From: a virus | Strand: one strand, 5' to 3' | IMG/VR virus record: IMGVR_UViG_3300023184_000026 | Location: 186,001-250,000 of that record | DNA length: 64,000 bases | In this document: piece by piece, positions 6,803 to 12,163 of the stretch | Layout: each line of letters opens with the position of its first letter | Position numbering within the stretch: the first letter of the stretch is position 1 | The notes under the pieces: model-generated | Database searches by the model: none | Told to the model about the DNA's origin: nothing | The model's input: only the letters and a program-made list of their open reading frames with translations | Made by a program: the position numbers and the translations under genes

Positions 6803-6997
6803 ATGTACACTATCTACGGCGAACGATACAAAAATTATGAACCTATTGTTGATGCAAAAACTAAAGAAGTGCTTGACAATGGTGAACCAAAAACAATAAA
6901 ATTGGGAACTTGGGATAATAAAAAAATTGCAGACAACATGGCAGAAAATATCAAAAACACCGTGCCACACAGAAGTTGGAAAATTTGGGTAGAATAA
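6803..6997 (+). CDS. Hypothetical early protein, 64 aa
   Basis: Not recognised. MYTIYGERYKNYEPIVDAKT, then a helix (KKIADNMAENIKN) and a closing SWKIWVE strand, the layout of a small alpha/beta fold. It starts 3 nt after the preceding stop and is co-transcribed with 6530. Confidence 0.65.
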   Translation: MYTIYGERYKNYEPIVDAKTKEVLDNGEPKTIKLGTWDNKKIADNMAENIKNTVPHRSWKIWVE

Positions 6998-6999
6998 GC

Positions 7000-7027
7000 T
7001 GGACTTTTTATAAAAACTAATCATACT
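7000..7027 (+). promoter_or_regulatory. Early promoter for 7034
   Basis: TGGACT-N16-CATACT, 6 nt before ATG 7034. Confidence 0.75.
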
Positions 7028-7033
7028 CCTTTT

Positions 7034-7231
7034 ATGCCGAAATATTCTGTTATCGTCCAATCCCTACGCACCGAAACTATTGAAATTGACGCTGAAAACA
7101 AAGCTGCGGCTGTTGCGCTTGTGAAAGAAGGTTGCGGCGAAAAACTACCTCAATCTTTGAGCGAACAAATTCACTTCGCAGAAACAGAAGGTGATTATTT
7201 TGAAATTCTTTCCGTAGTCTTGGTAAAATAA
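7034..7231 (+). CDS. Small DpnD/PcfM-like protein, 65 aa
   Basis: MPKYSVIVQSLRTETIEIDA, ENKAAAVALVKEG and a C-terminal EGDYFEILSVVLV strand. Paralogue of 5887; both begin with Lys-Tyr-Ser-Val and place (V/I)EA or IDA before the helix. Function unknown. Single-gene unit. Confidence 0.7.
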   Translation: MPKYSVIVQSLRTETIEIDAENKAAAVALVKEGCGEKLPQSLSEQIHFAETEGDYFEILSVVLVK

Positions 7232-7243
7232 ACAAAAATAAGC

Positions 7244-7271
7244 TGGACTTTTTATAAAAACTAACCATACT
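7244..7271 (+). promoter_or_regulatory. Early promoter for 7280
   Basis: TGGACT-N16-CATACT, 8 nt before ATG 7280. Confidence 0.75.
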
Positions 7272-7279
7272 AACAGACG

Positions 7280-7612
7280 ATGAATATTAAACCACTAAGC
7301 AAGAAAATCTATGACAAAGCCGTTTCTCTGGGTATCATCCAGATTATACTTAAATTCTCTGGAGGCAACGACGAAGGGTATTTGACTGTGTATGTTAATA
7401 CACAAGACGGGTTTGAGAGCAACACCGAGTTTGAACAAGAAATTGAAGGTTGGGCTTGGGAAGCGTATGGTTATAGCGGTGCTGGCGACGGCAACGACTA
7501 TGGCGACGACATTGTGTATGACCTATTGAACAAAACCGCAACGGCTAGTTCATGGTCTATGCAACGCACCGAAGGATACTCTGAGGATGCTGCGTTGGAA
7601 ATTGCTGAATAA
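7280..7612 (+). CDS. Hypothetical early protein, 110 aa
   Basis: An acidic protein (many Asp/Glu, AGDGNDYGDDIVYDLL) with an N-terminal helix and a beta segment IIQILKFSGGNDEGYLTVYV. The GGNDEG and YSGAGDGNDYGDD stretches look like loop-rich acidic surfaces, and a DNA-mimic role is conceivable but unsupported. Not recognised. It heads a two-gene unit with 7621. Confidence 0.65.
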   Translation: MNIKPLSKKIYDKAVSLGIIQIILKFSGGNDEGYLTVYVNTQDGFESNTEFEQEIEGWAWEAYGYSGAGDGNDYGDDIVYDLLNKTATASSWSMQRTEGYSEDAALEIAE

Positions 7613-7620
7613 AACTCAAA

Positions 7621-8013
7621 ATGACACCACTCAAACACGCCGAGTCCACTGCACGCAAATGGGGCGGGCATTGGCAAGACTATATTGCTATTCACGACTG
7701 GTTTGATGCGACGAAAGTATATACTGGCGATTGGACTCATAGAGCACTTCGCCATCATAGCGCGGGTATCCAGTGGGCAGTTGAAGAGTTTGGTCATGCA
7801 ATCGTCAATTCGAGTAATCAAACCATCGCCGTCAAGTTGATCGCAGAGCAGCATTTGATGGAAGATTGTGGGTTCATTCCTACGCCAAAGGACTGGTTGA
7901 AGTGTTTGGGTGCTCATCCCGAGCCGTGGATGCTCAAGGTAGGAAAGGTTTATCAGACTCAAAGTCTTTCAATCACACCAACCATCGACGGTCTGAAAGT
8001 TGCAGTGCGATAA
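7621..8013 (+). CDS. DUF6915-like protein, 130 aa
   Basis: Matches from memory a phage and plasmid family of unknown function: HAESTARKWGGHWQDYIAIHDW, FDATKVYTGDWTHRALRHHSAG and a C-terminal PTPKDWLKCL segment. The conserved cluster of histidines (IHDW, THRALRHHS) suggests metal binding, but no activity is known to me. It follows 7280 by 8 nt and is presumably co-transcribed. Confidence 0.7.
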   Translation: MTPLKHAESTARKWGGHWQDYIAIHDWFDATKVYTGDWTHRALRHHSAGIQWAVEEFGHAIVNSSNQTIAVKLIAEQHLMEDCGFIPTPKDWLKCLGAHPEPWMLKVGKVYQTQSLSITPTIDGLKVAVR

Positions 8014-8031
8014 AAAAGATTATGTTTTCTG

Positions 8032-8059
8032 TTGGCAGCAGAATATATATGTGTATAGT
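8032..8059 (+). promoter_or_regulatory. Promoter for an RNA leader
   Basis: TTGGCA-N16-TATAGT. Eight nt later comes the boxA-like GTTCTTTAACA, and no gene starts nearby. Confidence 0.55.
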
Positions 8060-8066
8060 GATGGTA

Positions 8067-8077
8067 GTTCTTTAACA
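8067..8077 (+). promoter_or_regulatory. boxA-like antitermination element
   Basis: GTTCTTTAACA closely matches the rRNA boxA core (TGCTCTTTAACA or TGTTCTTTGA). It sits just after the predicted transcription start. Confidence 0.55.
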
Positions 8078-8079
8078 AT

Positions 8080-8270
8080 AATATACAGATAAAAAAGTGG
8101 CTCCTACGATGAACCCACGGTGCGCCTTTCGCGCCGCCAGAATAATGCAAGCAACGCAAGAAGCAGCTAAGATAATGGTGGAATGATGATGAGCAGAAAA
8201 AAATGTAAAAAATAAAGCACGCTTGTGAAAATAGTGGGCTGTGAGCCGAATGGAAAATCAGCACATATGT
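8080..8270 (+). ncRNA. Transcribed gene-free segment, candidate RNA
   Basis: No plausible ORF lies here. The first part is structured: GTGG/CCAC around 8097-8118 and GGTGCG CCTTT CGCGCC near 8121, a 6-bp hairpin. The rest (8140-8270) is low in structure. It may be the leader of the tRNA-Met transcript or a separate small RNA. No family recognised. Confidence 0.35.
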
Positions 8271-8280
8271 AAGAAAGTTA

Positions 8281-8308
8281 TTGACAAAATTAATAAAATC
8301 TGTATAGT
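8281..8308 (+). promoter_or_regulatory. Promoter for tRNA-Met (8329)
   Basis: TTGACA-N16-TATAGT, about 20 nt before the tRNA. Confidence 0.7.
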
Positions 8309-8328
8309 TATTTCAAATCAATTTATAT

Positions 8329-8402
8329 TGCAGGATGGTGTAAAAGTAGCACGCCACGCTCATAATGTGGAGACAATCGCGCGATTCGGTTTCCTGCAAC
8401 CA
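8329..8402 (+). tRNA. tRNA-Met(CAT) with atypical D and T loops
   Basis: Acceptor TGCAGGA/TCCTGCA, discriminator A and encoded CCA. D stem GTGT/GCAC, anticodon stem CCACG/TGTGG with loop CTCATAA (anticodon CAT), T stem AATCG/CGGTT. The D loop (AAAAGTA) lacks the GG pair and the T loop is CGCGATT instead of TTCGATT, so the usual elbow contact is weakened on both sides. It is not initiator-like (no GGG/CCC in the anticodon stem). With CAT it could be elongator Met, or Ile2 if lysidine-modified. A terminator follows. Confidence 0.75.
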
Positions 8403-8412
8403 ATTTAAAAAG

Positions 8413-8437
8413 AGACGATCAAAAGGTCGTCTTTTTT
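8413..8437 (+). terminator. Rho-independent terminator after tRNA-Met
   Basis: AGACGATC (8413-8420) pairs with GGTCGTCT (8425-8432) across AAAA, then T6. Confidence 0.9.
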
Positions 8438-8438
8438 G

Positions 8439-8466
8439 TTGACTTTTATAAAAAGTAGTTCATACT
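8439..8466 (+). promoter_or_regulatory. Early promoter for 8474
   Basis: TTGACT-N16-CATACT, 7 nt before ATG 8474. Confidence 0.8.
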
Positions 8467-8473
8467 TTATATA

Positions 8474-8641
8474 ATGAAACGCTACACAAGTAAGAAACAA
8501 GGATATGTTATTGTGAATGGTGAATATGTGCCTGTCAAGCAAGTGAAATTTCTTGACATTGAAGAAGACATTCAAGGCATTGATGTGATGACCTTTGAAT
8601 ATAAAGGTGAAACTCGCAAGTCGTATGTTGTGATTCGCTAA
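8474..8641 (+). CDS. Hypothetical early protein, 55 aa
   Basis: MKRYTSKKQGYVIVNGEYVP, then a DIEEDIQGIDVM segment and a closing KSYVVIR strand. A short basic-then-acidic beta-rich protein. Not recognised. It is supported by the promoter at the standard distance and by a clean 56-codon frame. Confidence 0.7.
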   Translation: MKRYTSKKQGYVIVNGEYVPVKQVKFLDIEEDIQGIDVMTFEYKGETRKSYVVIR

Positions 8642-8669
8642 AACTATGAACTATTCTATTCAAAATAAC

Positions 8670-8697
8670 TTGACTTTTTATAAAATCTAATCATACT
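8670..8697 (+). promoter_or_regulatory. Early promoter for 8706
   Basis: TTGACT-N16-CATACT, 8 nt before ATG 8706. Confidence 0.75.
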
Positions 8698-8705
8698 GAT
8701 ACACG

Positions 8706-9095
8706 ATGAAACTCATTACCAAAGAAATTGATTCTAAACTGACTGCTGCTGGCGACACTGGCACCAAGGTCATCTGCAAGTTCTTTAACCCCTGTGGTGC
8801 GGGCACGTGGCTCATCACAGGTCGTGACCCAGAAGAGCCAGACATTCTGTGGGGTGCTGCTGACATTGGCTTTGGTTGCGTGGAGTTTGGCACCATCAGC
8901 CTAAGCGAACTGGAGAATGTGAAGCTCAGGTTTGGGCTCAAGATTGAGCGTGATCTGCATTGCAGCGTTGAAGGTGCAGACGTGAACACGTTTCTTGACC
9001 GCGACAGTCTGTGCGGCTTGCAGGAAACCGAAGATCGCGGTGCGCACGAGGCCGTGAACACGTTTCTTGACCGCGACAGTCTGTGCGGCGTCTAA
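8706..9095 (+). CDS. DUF2958-like protein with duplicated C-terminus, 129 aa
   Basis: The N-terminal 85 residues (MKLITKEIDSKLTAAGDT, FFNPCGAGTWLITG, DILWGAADIGFGCVEFGTIS, LSELENVKLRFGLKIERD) match the plan of the DUF2958 family: an NPxGxxTWLxT motif followed by a DLGxxExGxxSLxEL motif. Its function is unknown; it is common on plasmids and phages. The C-terminus then carries VNTFLDRDSLCG twice, from a 37-bp DNA repeat 72 bp apart in frame. It heads a run with 9097 and 9260, which lack promoters. Confidence 0.75.
   Translation: MKLITKEIDSKLTAAGDTGTKVICKFFNPCGAGTWLITGRDPEEPDILWGAADIGFGCVEFGTISLSELENVKLRFGLKIERDLHCSVEGADVNTFLDRDSLCGLQETEDRGAHEAVNTFLDRDSLCGV
8981..9089 (+). repeat. 37-bp in-frame direct repeat
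   Basis: 8981-9017 and 9053-9089 are identical over 37 bp (both begin CGTGAACACGTTTCTTG). The 72-bp offset equals 24 codons. Confidence 0.9.
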
Positions 9096-9096
9096 A

Positions 9097-9258
9097 ATGA
9101 ACGACAAAATTCATGCCGCTATTGGCAACTGTCCGAAATGCGGAAAACAGTTTTGGTTAAATGATGTTCCCCTCAAGGGGTTCTGTTGGGGCACCGAAGA
9201 AAAACCACACGTCCAAGTTGTAAAAAAAATTCCATCCAGCGTTCAACCTTACAAATAA
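9097..9258 (+). CDS. Small zinc-ribbon protein, 53 aa
   Basis: MNDKIHAAIGNCPKCGKQFW, then LKGFCWGTEEKPHV. CPKC is a zinc knuckle half; the second half is only one cysteine and one histidine (FCW..HV), so the ribbon may be incomplete. The ATG lies 1 nt after the preceding stop, suggesting translational coupling. Function unknown. Confidence 0.6.
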   Translation: MNDKIHAAIGNCPKCGKQFWLNDVPLKGFCWGTEEKPHVQVVKKIPSSVQPYK

Positions 9259-9259
9259 A

Positions 9260-9487
9260 ATGGCTAAAAAACTATATCGTATTCCTGTTGAGTGGGCTGT
9301 AACAGGCACGTTGCTTGTTGAAGCAGAAAGTCTAGAAGAAGCATTGCTTGAAGCAGAAGATGCTCCTTTGCCAGAACCCGAGGATTATATTGAAGGTACA
9401 TTTGAGATCAATCGTCAAATGATTTCGTTTGTCAACAAGAAATTGACAAAAGAAGAAAAAGATTTTTGTGAAAGAGAAATAATTTAA
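9260..9487 (+). CDS. DpnD/PcfM-like small protein, 75 aa
   Basis: MAKKLYRIPVEWAVTGTLLV, then EAESLEEALLEAEDAPLPEP and EDYIEGTFEINRQMI. The strand-(V)EAESxEEA-helix-APLPE-Y-EGSFE layout is that of the small DpnD/PcfM-like family, of unknown function. This is the most canonical member among the four paralogues here (5288, 5887, 7034). It lies 1 nt after the zinc-ribbon gene. Confidence 0.75.
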   Translation: MAKKLYRIPVEWAVTGTLLVEAESLEEALLEAEDAPLPEPEDYIEGTFEINRQMISFVNKKLTKEEKDFCEREII

Positions 9488-9515
9488 AAATCTTTAACGA
9501 TTTTTTAGTTTTGTT

Positions 9516-9543
9516 TTGACTTAATAAAAAAAGTTGCTATTTA
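9516..9543 (+). promoter_or_regulatory. Possible promoter for 9571
   Basis: TTGACT-N16-TATTTA. It overlaps the terminator hairpin, and its ATG at 9546 opens only a 29-codon frame, so the assignment is weak. Confidence 0.35.
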
Positions 9544-9567
9544 TTATGAGTAGCAACTTTATTTTTT
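9526..9567 (+). terminator. Rho-independent terminator
   Basis: AAAGTTGCTA (9530-9539) pairs with TAGCAACTTT (9551-9560), then ATTTTTT. Confidence 0.85.
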
Positions 9568-9570
9568 CCC

Positions 9571-9723
9571 ATGAAACTCTCAAATTCATCTGGGTTTTCG
9601 TTCATATACAATCACCCTGCTCTCACCGTCGTTAAATCGACTCCTGCTTACGTCAAGATAAATCCAGAAAACAAAACAAAACTTGTGTTAGAAAAAAGAG
9701 AAGAAAACAAGAAAAAGAATTGA
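9571..9723 (+). CDS. Hypothetical small protein, 50 aa
   Basis: MKLSNSSGFSFIYNHPALTV, ending in a highly charged tail (EKREENKKKN). It begins just after the terminator hairpin; if the possible promoter at 9516 is real the message would have a ~25-nt leader through the hairpin. No homologue recognised. It may be a non-gene. Confidence 0.4.
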   Translation: MKLSNSSGFSFIYNHPALTVVKSTPAYVKINPENKTKLVLEKREENKKKN

Positions 9724-9747
9724 CAATTTTATAATCGGTGACATGCT
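9720..9747 (+). promoter_or_regulatory. Early promoter of a truncated gene
   Basis: TTGACA-N16-CATGCT, 5 nt before ATG 9753. Confidence 0.6.
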
Positions 9748-9752
9748 AATAT

Positions 9753-9788
9753 ATGTTAGATAATAACATTATGGGTTTGTTCTATTGA
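9753..9788 (+). pseudogene. Gene remnant cut by an endonuclease insertion
   Basis: ATG 9753 sits at the right distance behind an early promoter but opens only 11 codons (MLDNNIMGLFY) before stopping inside the 3' end of the minus-strand endonuclease. This looks like a start region whose body was displaced by the insertion. Confidence 0.45.
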
Positions 9789-10843
9789 AATCTACCATTG
9801 GGTGCTTTATTACACCCAATTGATTCTATGGATTTTGCTCGTCTGTAACTGTTGTTGGGAACTATTATTCCCATCAGCATGCATCTCTTTTTTAATCCAA
9901 CATCACTCAACCCAAATTGAGGACCAAGTTTTGATAAAGGAGTATTATTGACCATTTCTTGCAATTGTTCTTTTTCCGGCAGTTGAATTTTTCTGGATGC
10001 ATGGTTATGAATATTGGCACATTTTTTACAACGAATTGAACGTTGTGCAATATTTTTATCACAATCTTTACACTTTTTTTGTTCTTTTTTCTTGTTTATT
10101 GGTATGTATACATCATACTGAAAATTACTTACGGGTCTATGGTGAAACTGGATATCATCTCGTGCTTCTACCGCGAAGTTCTCAATTCGAATTTGAGTAG
10201 ACCCACCACTCTTCCAAACATCATAATCAAAATCATTGAGTAGTGGTACATTGACAATTGTGTCCAGAAGCGAAGAAATATATTCGCTTTTGAAGCATAA
10301 TGAATAATGTATTTCTATTATTTTCCACCCAGCAGCAGTAATCAAATCATGTTTTTCTTGATAATATGGTTTTAATTTTCCTATAGCGTCATAGTGCTGA
10401 TTTCCATTAATTTCTAAACATACCATTTTTTCCGGAAATGCAATATCCACAGCAAATGATCTATCTATTAATGGGGTAAATTCTGGCAAAAATTTTATAT
10501 TCTTTGACAAAATAAACTCTTTTAGTTTCTCACACGGAACTGATTTAAACTTTGAATGACGTTTCCAAACGTGCTTATCTGGATTTTCTTTTAGCCACAC
10601 TTTTCTTTTGTCAGATATTATCTTCTTGGCTTCTGATGTATGCTTACGAAAACCTCCACAATCTTTACAATAGAGTGAACGTGGCTTGGCATCTTTATCG
10701 CATTTTTCACATTTTTTAACTTTTCTTCGTTTTCTGCTTGGATTTTTTTCACACCATCTAATGTGATTTGCTTTTTTGTGGGGAGATAAGTCAAATTCTA
10801 AATCACAGTGTTGACAGGTCCATTTACTCGGTGTATTTTCCAT
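9782..10843 (-). CDS. Zinc-ribbon, DUF559-like homing endonuclease
   Basis: Putative mobile endonuclease of 353 residues. It opens with a C2H2-like ribbon (MENTPSKWTCQHCDLEFD, with HIRWC after) and a CxxC pair (KCEKCDKD, LYCKDCGG). The centre carries a VSR/DUF559-type nuclease core: DRSFAVDIAFPEKMVCLEINGNQHYD, giving a D..E-x-N/NG-x-QH pattern, and GWKIIEIHYSLCF. A second ribbon (CKDCDKNIAQRSIRCKKC) and a helix-turn-helix-like tail (LGPQFGLSDVGLKKRCM) follow. Such proteins are seen as free-standing homing nucleases in phages. It runs against its neighbours, abuts an early promoter, and starts in a TATATTGATATGG motif shared with the two GIY-YIG genes. Confidence 0.75.
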   Translation of the reverse strand: MENTPSKWTCQHCDLEFDLSPHKKANHIRWCEKNPSRKRRKVKKCEKCDKDAKPRSLYCKDCGGFRKHTSEAKKIISDKRKVWLKENPDKHVWKRHSKFKSVPCEKLKEFILSKNIKFLPEFTPLIDRSFAVDIAFPEKMVCLEINGNQHYDAIGKLKPYYQEKHDLITAAGWKIIEIHYSLCFKSEYISSLLDTIVNVPLLNDFDYDVWKSGGSTQIRIENFAVEARDDIQFHHRPVSNFQYDVYIPINKKKEQKKCKDCDKNIAQRSIRCKKCANIHNHASRKIQLPEKEQLQEMVNNTPLSKLGPQFGLSDVGLKKRCMLMGIIVPNNSYRRAKSIESIGCNKAPNGRFQ

Positions 10844-10925
10844 ATCAATATATATCCGAAATCAAACCCAAAACGCAACATTATTTAAAAATTTTATTTT
10901 CATAGTTCAAGTCACCAATTTTTGT

Positions 10926-10953
10926 TTGACTTTCATAAAAACTCCGCTAGAGT
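10926..10953 (+). promoter_or_regulatory. Early promoter for tRNA-Met (10976)
   Basis: TTGACT-N16-TAGAGT, followed by boxA-like TGTTCTTT at 10962. Confidence 0.8.
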
Positions 10954-10961
10954 AAAGTGAA

Positions 10962-10969
10962 TGTTCTTT
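10962..10969 (+). promoter_or_regulatory. boxA-like element
   Basis: TGTTCTTT immediately after the predicted transcription start of the tRNA-Met unit. Confidence 0.55.
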
Positions 10970-10975
10970 TTTACT

Positions 10976-11047
10976 CCTCCTATAGCTCAACGGTAGAGCG
11001 AAGAACTCATAATTCTTGGGTTACAGGTTCGAATCCTGTTGGGAGGA
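10976..11047 (+). tRNA. tRNA-Met(CAT)
   Basis: Acceptor CCTCCTA/TGGGAGG, D stem GCTC/GAGC with AACGGTA loop, anticodon stem AAGAA/TTCTT with loop CTCATAA (CAT), T arm ACAGG TTCGAAT CCTGT, discriminator A. CCA is not encoded. Canonical throughout. It is an elongator tRNA, or tRNA-Ile2 if C34 is modified. Confidence 0.92.
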
Positions 11048-11058
11048 CTATTTTGTTC

Positions 11059-11086
11059 TTTACTTTTTATAAAAATCTGCTAGAAT
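11059..11086 (+). promoter_or_regulatory. Early promoter for 11096
   Basis: TTTACT-N16-TAGAAT, 9 nt before ATG 11096. Confidence 0.7.
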
Positions 11087-11095
11087 ATCTAAACA

Positions 11096-11311
11096 ATGAA
11101 AAATATCTCATTTCGCTCTCTTGTTATTGATTTGCTTGATTCGCCTGATGGCATTCCAGAACCTACTTATGTAAAGTTGGTTGAATTTGCTGAAACAAAC
11201 CATCCAGATACATATGCTGACATTTGGGATGCCACAGAAGGTGGTGATGGGAACAATGGTTATTGTGTGTATCTTGATGAAGATACTGCACAAGAATTGC
11301 GCAAAAAGTAA
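11096..11311 (+). CDS. Hypothetical early protein, 71 aa
   Basis: MKNISFRSLVIDLLDSPDGI, TYVKLVEFAETNHPD and an acidic ADIWDATEGGDGNNGYC loop. Not recognised. It is embedded in the tRNA cluster, and tRNA-Ile begins 10 nt after the stop, so gene and tRNA may share a transcript. Confidence 0.65.
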   Translation: MKNISFRSLVIDLLDSPDGIPEPTYVKLVEFAETNHPDTYADIWDATEGGDGNNGYCVYLDEDTAQELRKK

Positions 11312-11320
11312 TTTACACGT

Positions 11321-11394
11321 GGGAGGTTAGTTTAATGGTAAAACTGGTGCTTTATAGGCGCTTGTTGGGGGTTCGAATCCCTCACCTCCTACCA
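11321..11394 (+). tRNA. tRNA-Ile(TAT)
   Basis: Acceptor GGGAGGT/ACCTCCT, D stem GTTT/AAAC with GG loop, anticodon stem GGTGC/GCGCT with loop TTTATAG (TAT), T arm GGGGG TTCGAAT CCCTC, discriminator A and encoded CCA. It reads ATA, a codon frequent in the AT-rich late genes of the window. Confidence 0.92.
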
Positions 11395-11402
11395 CTTTTT
11401 TA

Positions 11403-11430
11403 TTGACATTTATAAAAACTCTGCTAGAGT
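11403..11430 (+). promoter_or_regulatory. Early promoter for tRNA-Lys
   Basis: TTGACA-N16-TAGAGT, followed by boxA-like GGTTCTTT at 11448. Confidence 0.8.
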
Positions 11431-11447
11431 AGATAAAGTTAAGTAGA

Positions 11448-11455
11448 GGTTCTTT
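11448..11455 (+). promoter_or_regulatory. boxA-like element
   Basis: GGTTCTTT in the leader of tRNA-Lys, 9 nt before the tRNA. Confidence 0.5.
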
Positions 11456-11463
11456 CATATTTT

Positions 11464-11538
11464 GGTCTTGTAGCTCAATGGTAGAGCAGTTGACTTTTAA
11501 TCAATTGGTTGTGGGTTCAAATCCCACCGAGACCACCA
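11464..11538 (+). tRNA. tRNA-Lys(TTT)
   Basis: Acceptor GGTCTTG/CGAGACC, D arm GCTC AATGGTA GAGC, anticodon stem GTTGA/TCAAT with loop CTTTTAA (TTT), T arm GTGGG TTCAAAT CCCAC, discriminator A and encoded CCA. Canonical. Confidence 0.93.
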
Positions 11539-11579
11539 TTTTCAAGTAGATACCCGTTTAATGAAAATAATCGCCCAAT

Positions 11580-11780
11580 ATGTCTGAGGCTGATTACTAC
11601 GGTGCGGAAATTGACAAATACACCGAACATCTACTTGATTCAATTTATCCTTACTCAAAGAAGGAGGTAACTTACTCTTTGAAGGAGGATATCAGCGATG
11701 AACCCAAAAACAAGGAGGGAGTGGGCTCGGTTCCCATAATAGTGCGTGAAAGCTCGCACCATCGCACAATTTTAGTTTGA
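11580..11780 (+). CDS. Doubtful small ORF with three SD-like tracts, 66 aa
   Basis: The ORF reads MSEADYYGAEIDKYTEHLLD and on through PYSKKEVTYSLKEDISDE. It has no promoter or Shine-Dalgarno sequence of its own and would depend on the tRNA-Lys transcript. Its second half encodes an imperfect DNA repeat (TTACTC-NNN-GAAGGAGG twice) that looks more like an RNA signal than a coding sequence. Inside it, AAGGAGG at 11681 sits 9 nt before ATG 11698, which opens a 13-codon frame (MNPKTRREWARFP). It may be a real small gene, a fragment, or part of a noncoding RNA. Confidence 0.35.
   Translation: MSEADYYGAEIDKYTEHLLDSIYPYSKKEVTYSLKEDISDEPKNKEGVGSVPIIVRESSHHRTILV
11661..11721 (+). repeat. Triple AAGGAGG (Shine-Dalgarno-like) cluster
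   Basis: AAGGAGGTAA, GAAGGAGGAT and CAAGGAGGGA occur within 61 nt, the first two inside an imperfect ~20-nt repeat. Perfect anti-SD complements are otherwise rare in this window. Confidence 0.6.
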
Positions 11781-11804
11781 CAAAATATAAAATACGTTCA
11801 TAGT
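11777..11804 (+). promoter_or_regulatory. Early promoter for the TGT tRNA
   Basis: TTGACA-N16-CATAGT, followed by boxA-like TGTTCTTT at 11811-11818. Confidence 0.75.
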
Positions 11805-11810
11805 TATGTA

Positions 11811-11818
11811 TGTTCTTT
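11811..11818 (+). promoter_or_regulatory. boxA-like element
   Basis: TGTTCTTT just after the predicted start, 6 nt before the tRNA. Confidence 0.55.
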
Positions 11819-11823
11819 TTCAG

Positions 11824-11909
11824 GCCAACTTCGCATAATCTGGCATTGCAGCACTTTTGTAAAGTGCCGTCGAAAGACATTATCGGTTCAAATCCGTTAG
11901 TTGGCTCCA
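11824..11909 (+). tRNA. Class-II tRNA with anticodon TGT (Thr codon ACA)
   Basis: Acceptor GCCAACT/AGTTGGC, discriminator T, encoded CCA. D arm GCATAATCTGGCATTGC (3-bp stem, GG present), anticodon stem GCACT/AGTGC with loop TTTGTAA (TGT), a 14-nt variable arm with stem GTC/GAC and GAAA loop, T arm ATCGG TTCAAAT CCGTT with one mismatch. A long variable arm and 3-bp D stem mark class II (Leu, Ser, Tyr), but TGT reads threonine. The charging identity is uncertain. Confidence 0.8.
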
Positions 11910-11941
11910 CTTTATTTATCTCATATCGCGATACTTATGTT

Positions 11942-11949
11942 TGTTCTTT
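11942..11949 (+). promoter_or_regulatory. boxA-like element
   Basis: TGTTCTTT between the TGT tRNA and the tRNA-like RNA at 11964. No separate promoter was seen. Confidence 0.45.
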
Positions 11950-11963
11950 TTACATTTTTATTT

Positions 11964-12074
11964 GAGGCGGCGGCGTGGAAGGACACGCAGCCTTTCGAGT
12001 CTATGACAACAAGAGACCCCGCTAAGTTGCGGTTAATTGGCGTTGTCAGTTGGTATCAATTCCAACCCGTCCTC
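11964..12074 (+). ncRNA. tRNA-like structured RNA
   Basis: GAGG (11964-11967) pairs with CCTC (12071-12074). A D-arm-like GCGTG GAAGGA CACGC is followed by GACAAC/GTTGTC (12005-12010/12042-12047) enclosing CCGC/GCGG, and a T-arm-like GTTGG/CCAAC with an 8-nt loop (TATCAATT). The anticodon region does not fold as in a tRNA, and CCA is missing. It looks like a decayed or remodelled class-II tRNA (Leu-like D arm) or a different RNA using tRNA-like ends. Confidence 0.4.
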
Positions 12075-12081
12075 TATTTTT

Positions 12082-12156
12082 GGCCCTATAGTTTATCGGT
12101 TAGAACATTCGGTTTTCATCCGGAAGGGCGGGATTCGATTTCCCGTAGGGCTACCA
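12082..12156 (+). tRNA. tRNA-Glu(TTC)
   Basis: Acceptor GGCCCTA/TAGGGCT, D stem GTTT/GAAC, anticodon stem TTCGG/CCGGA with loop TTTTCAT (TTC), T arm CGGGA TTCGATT TCCCG, discriminator A and encoded CCA. Confidence 0.92.
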
Positions 12157-12163
12157 ATTTCAG

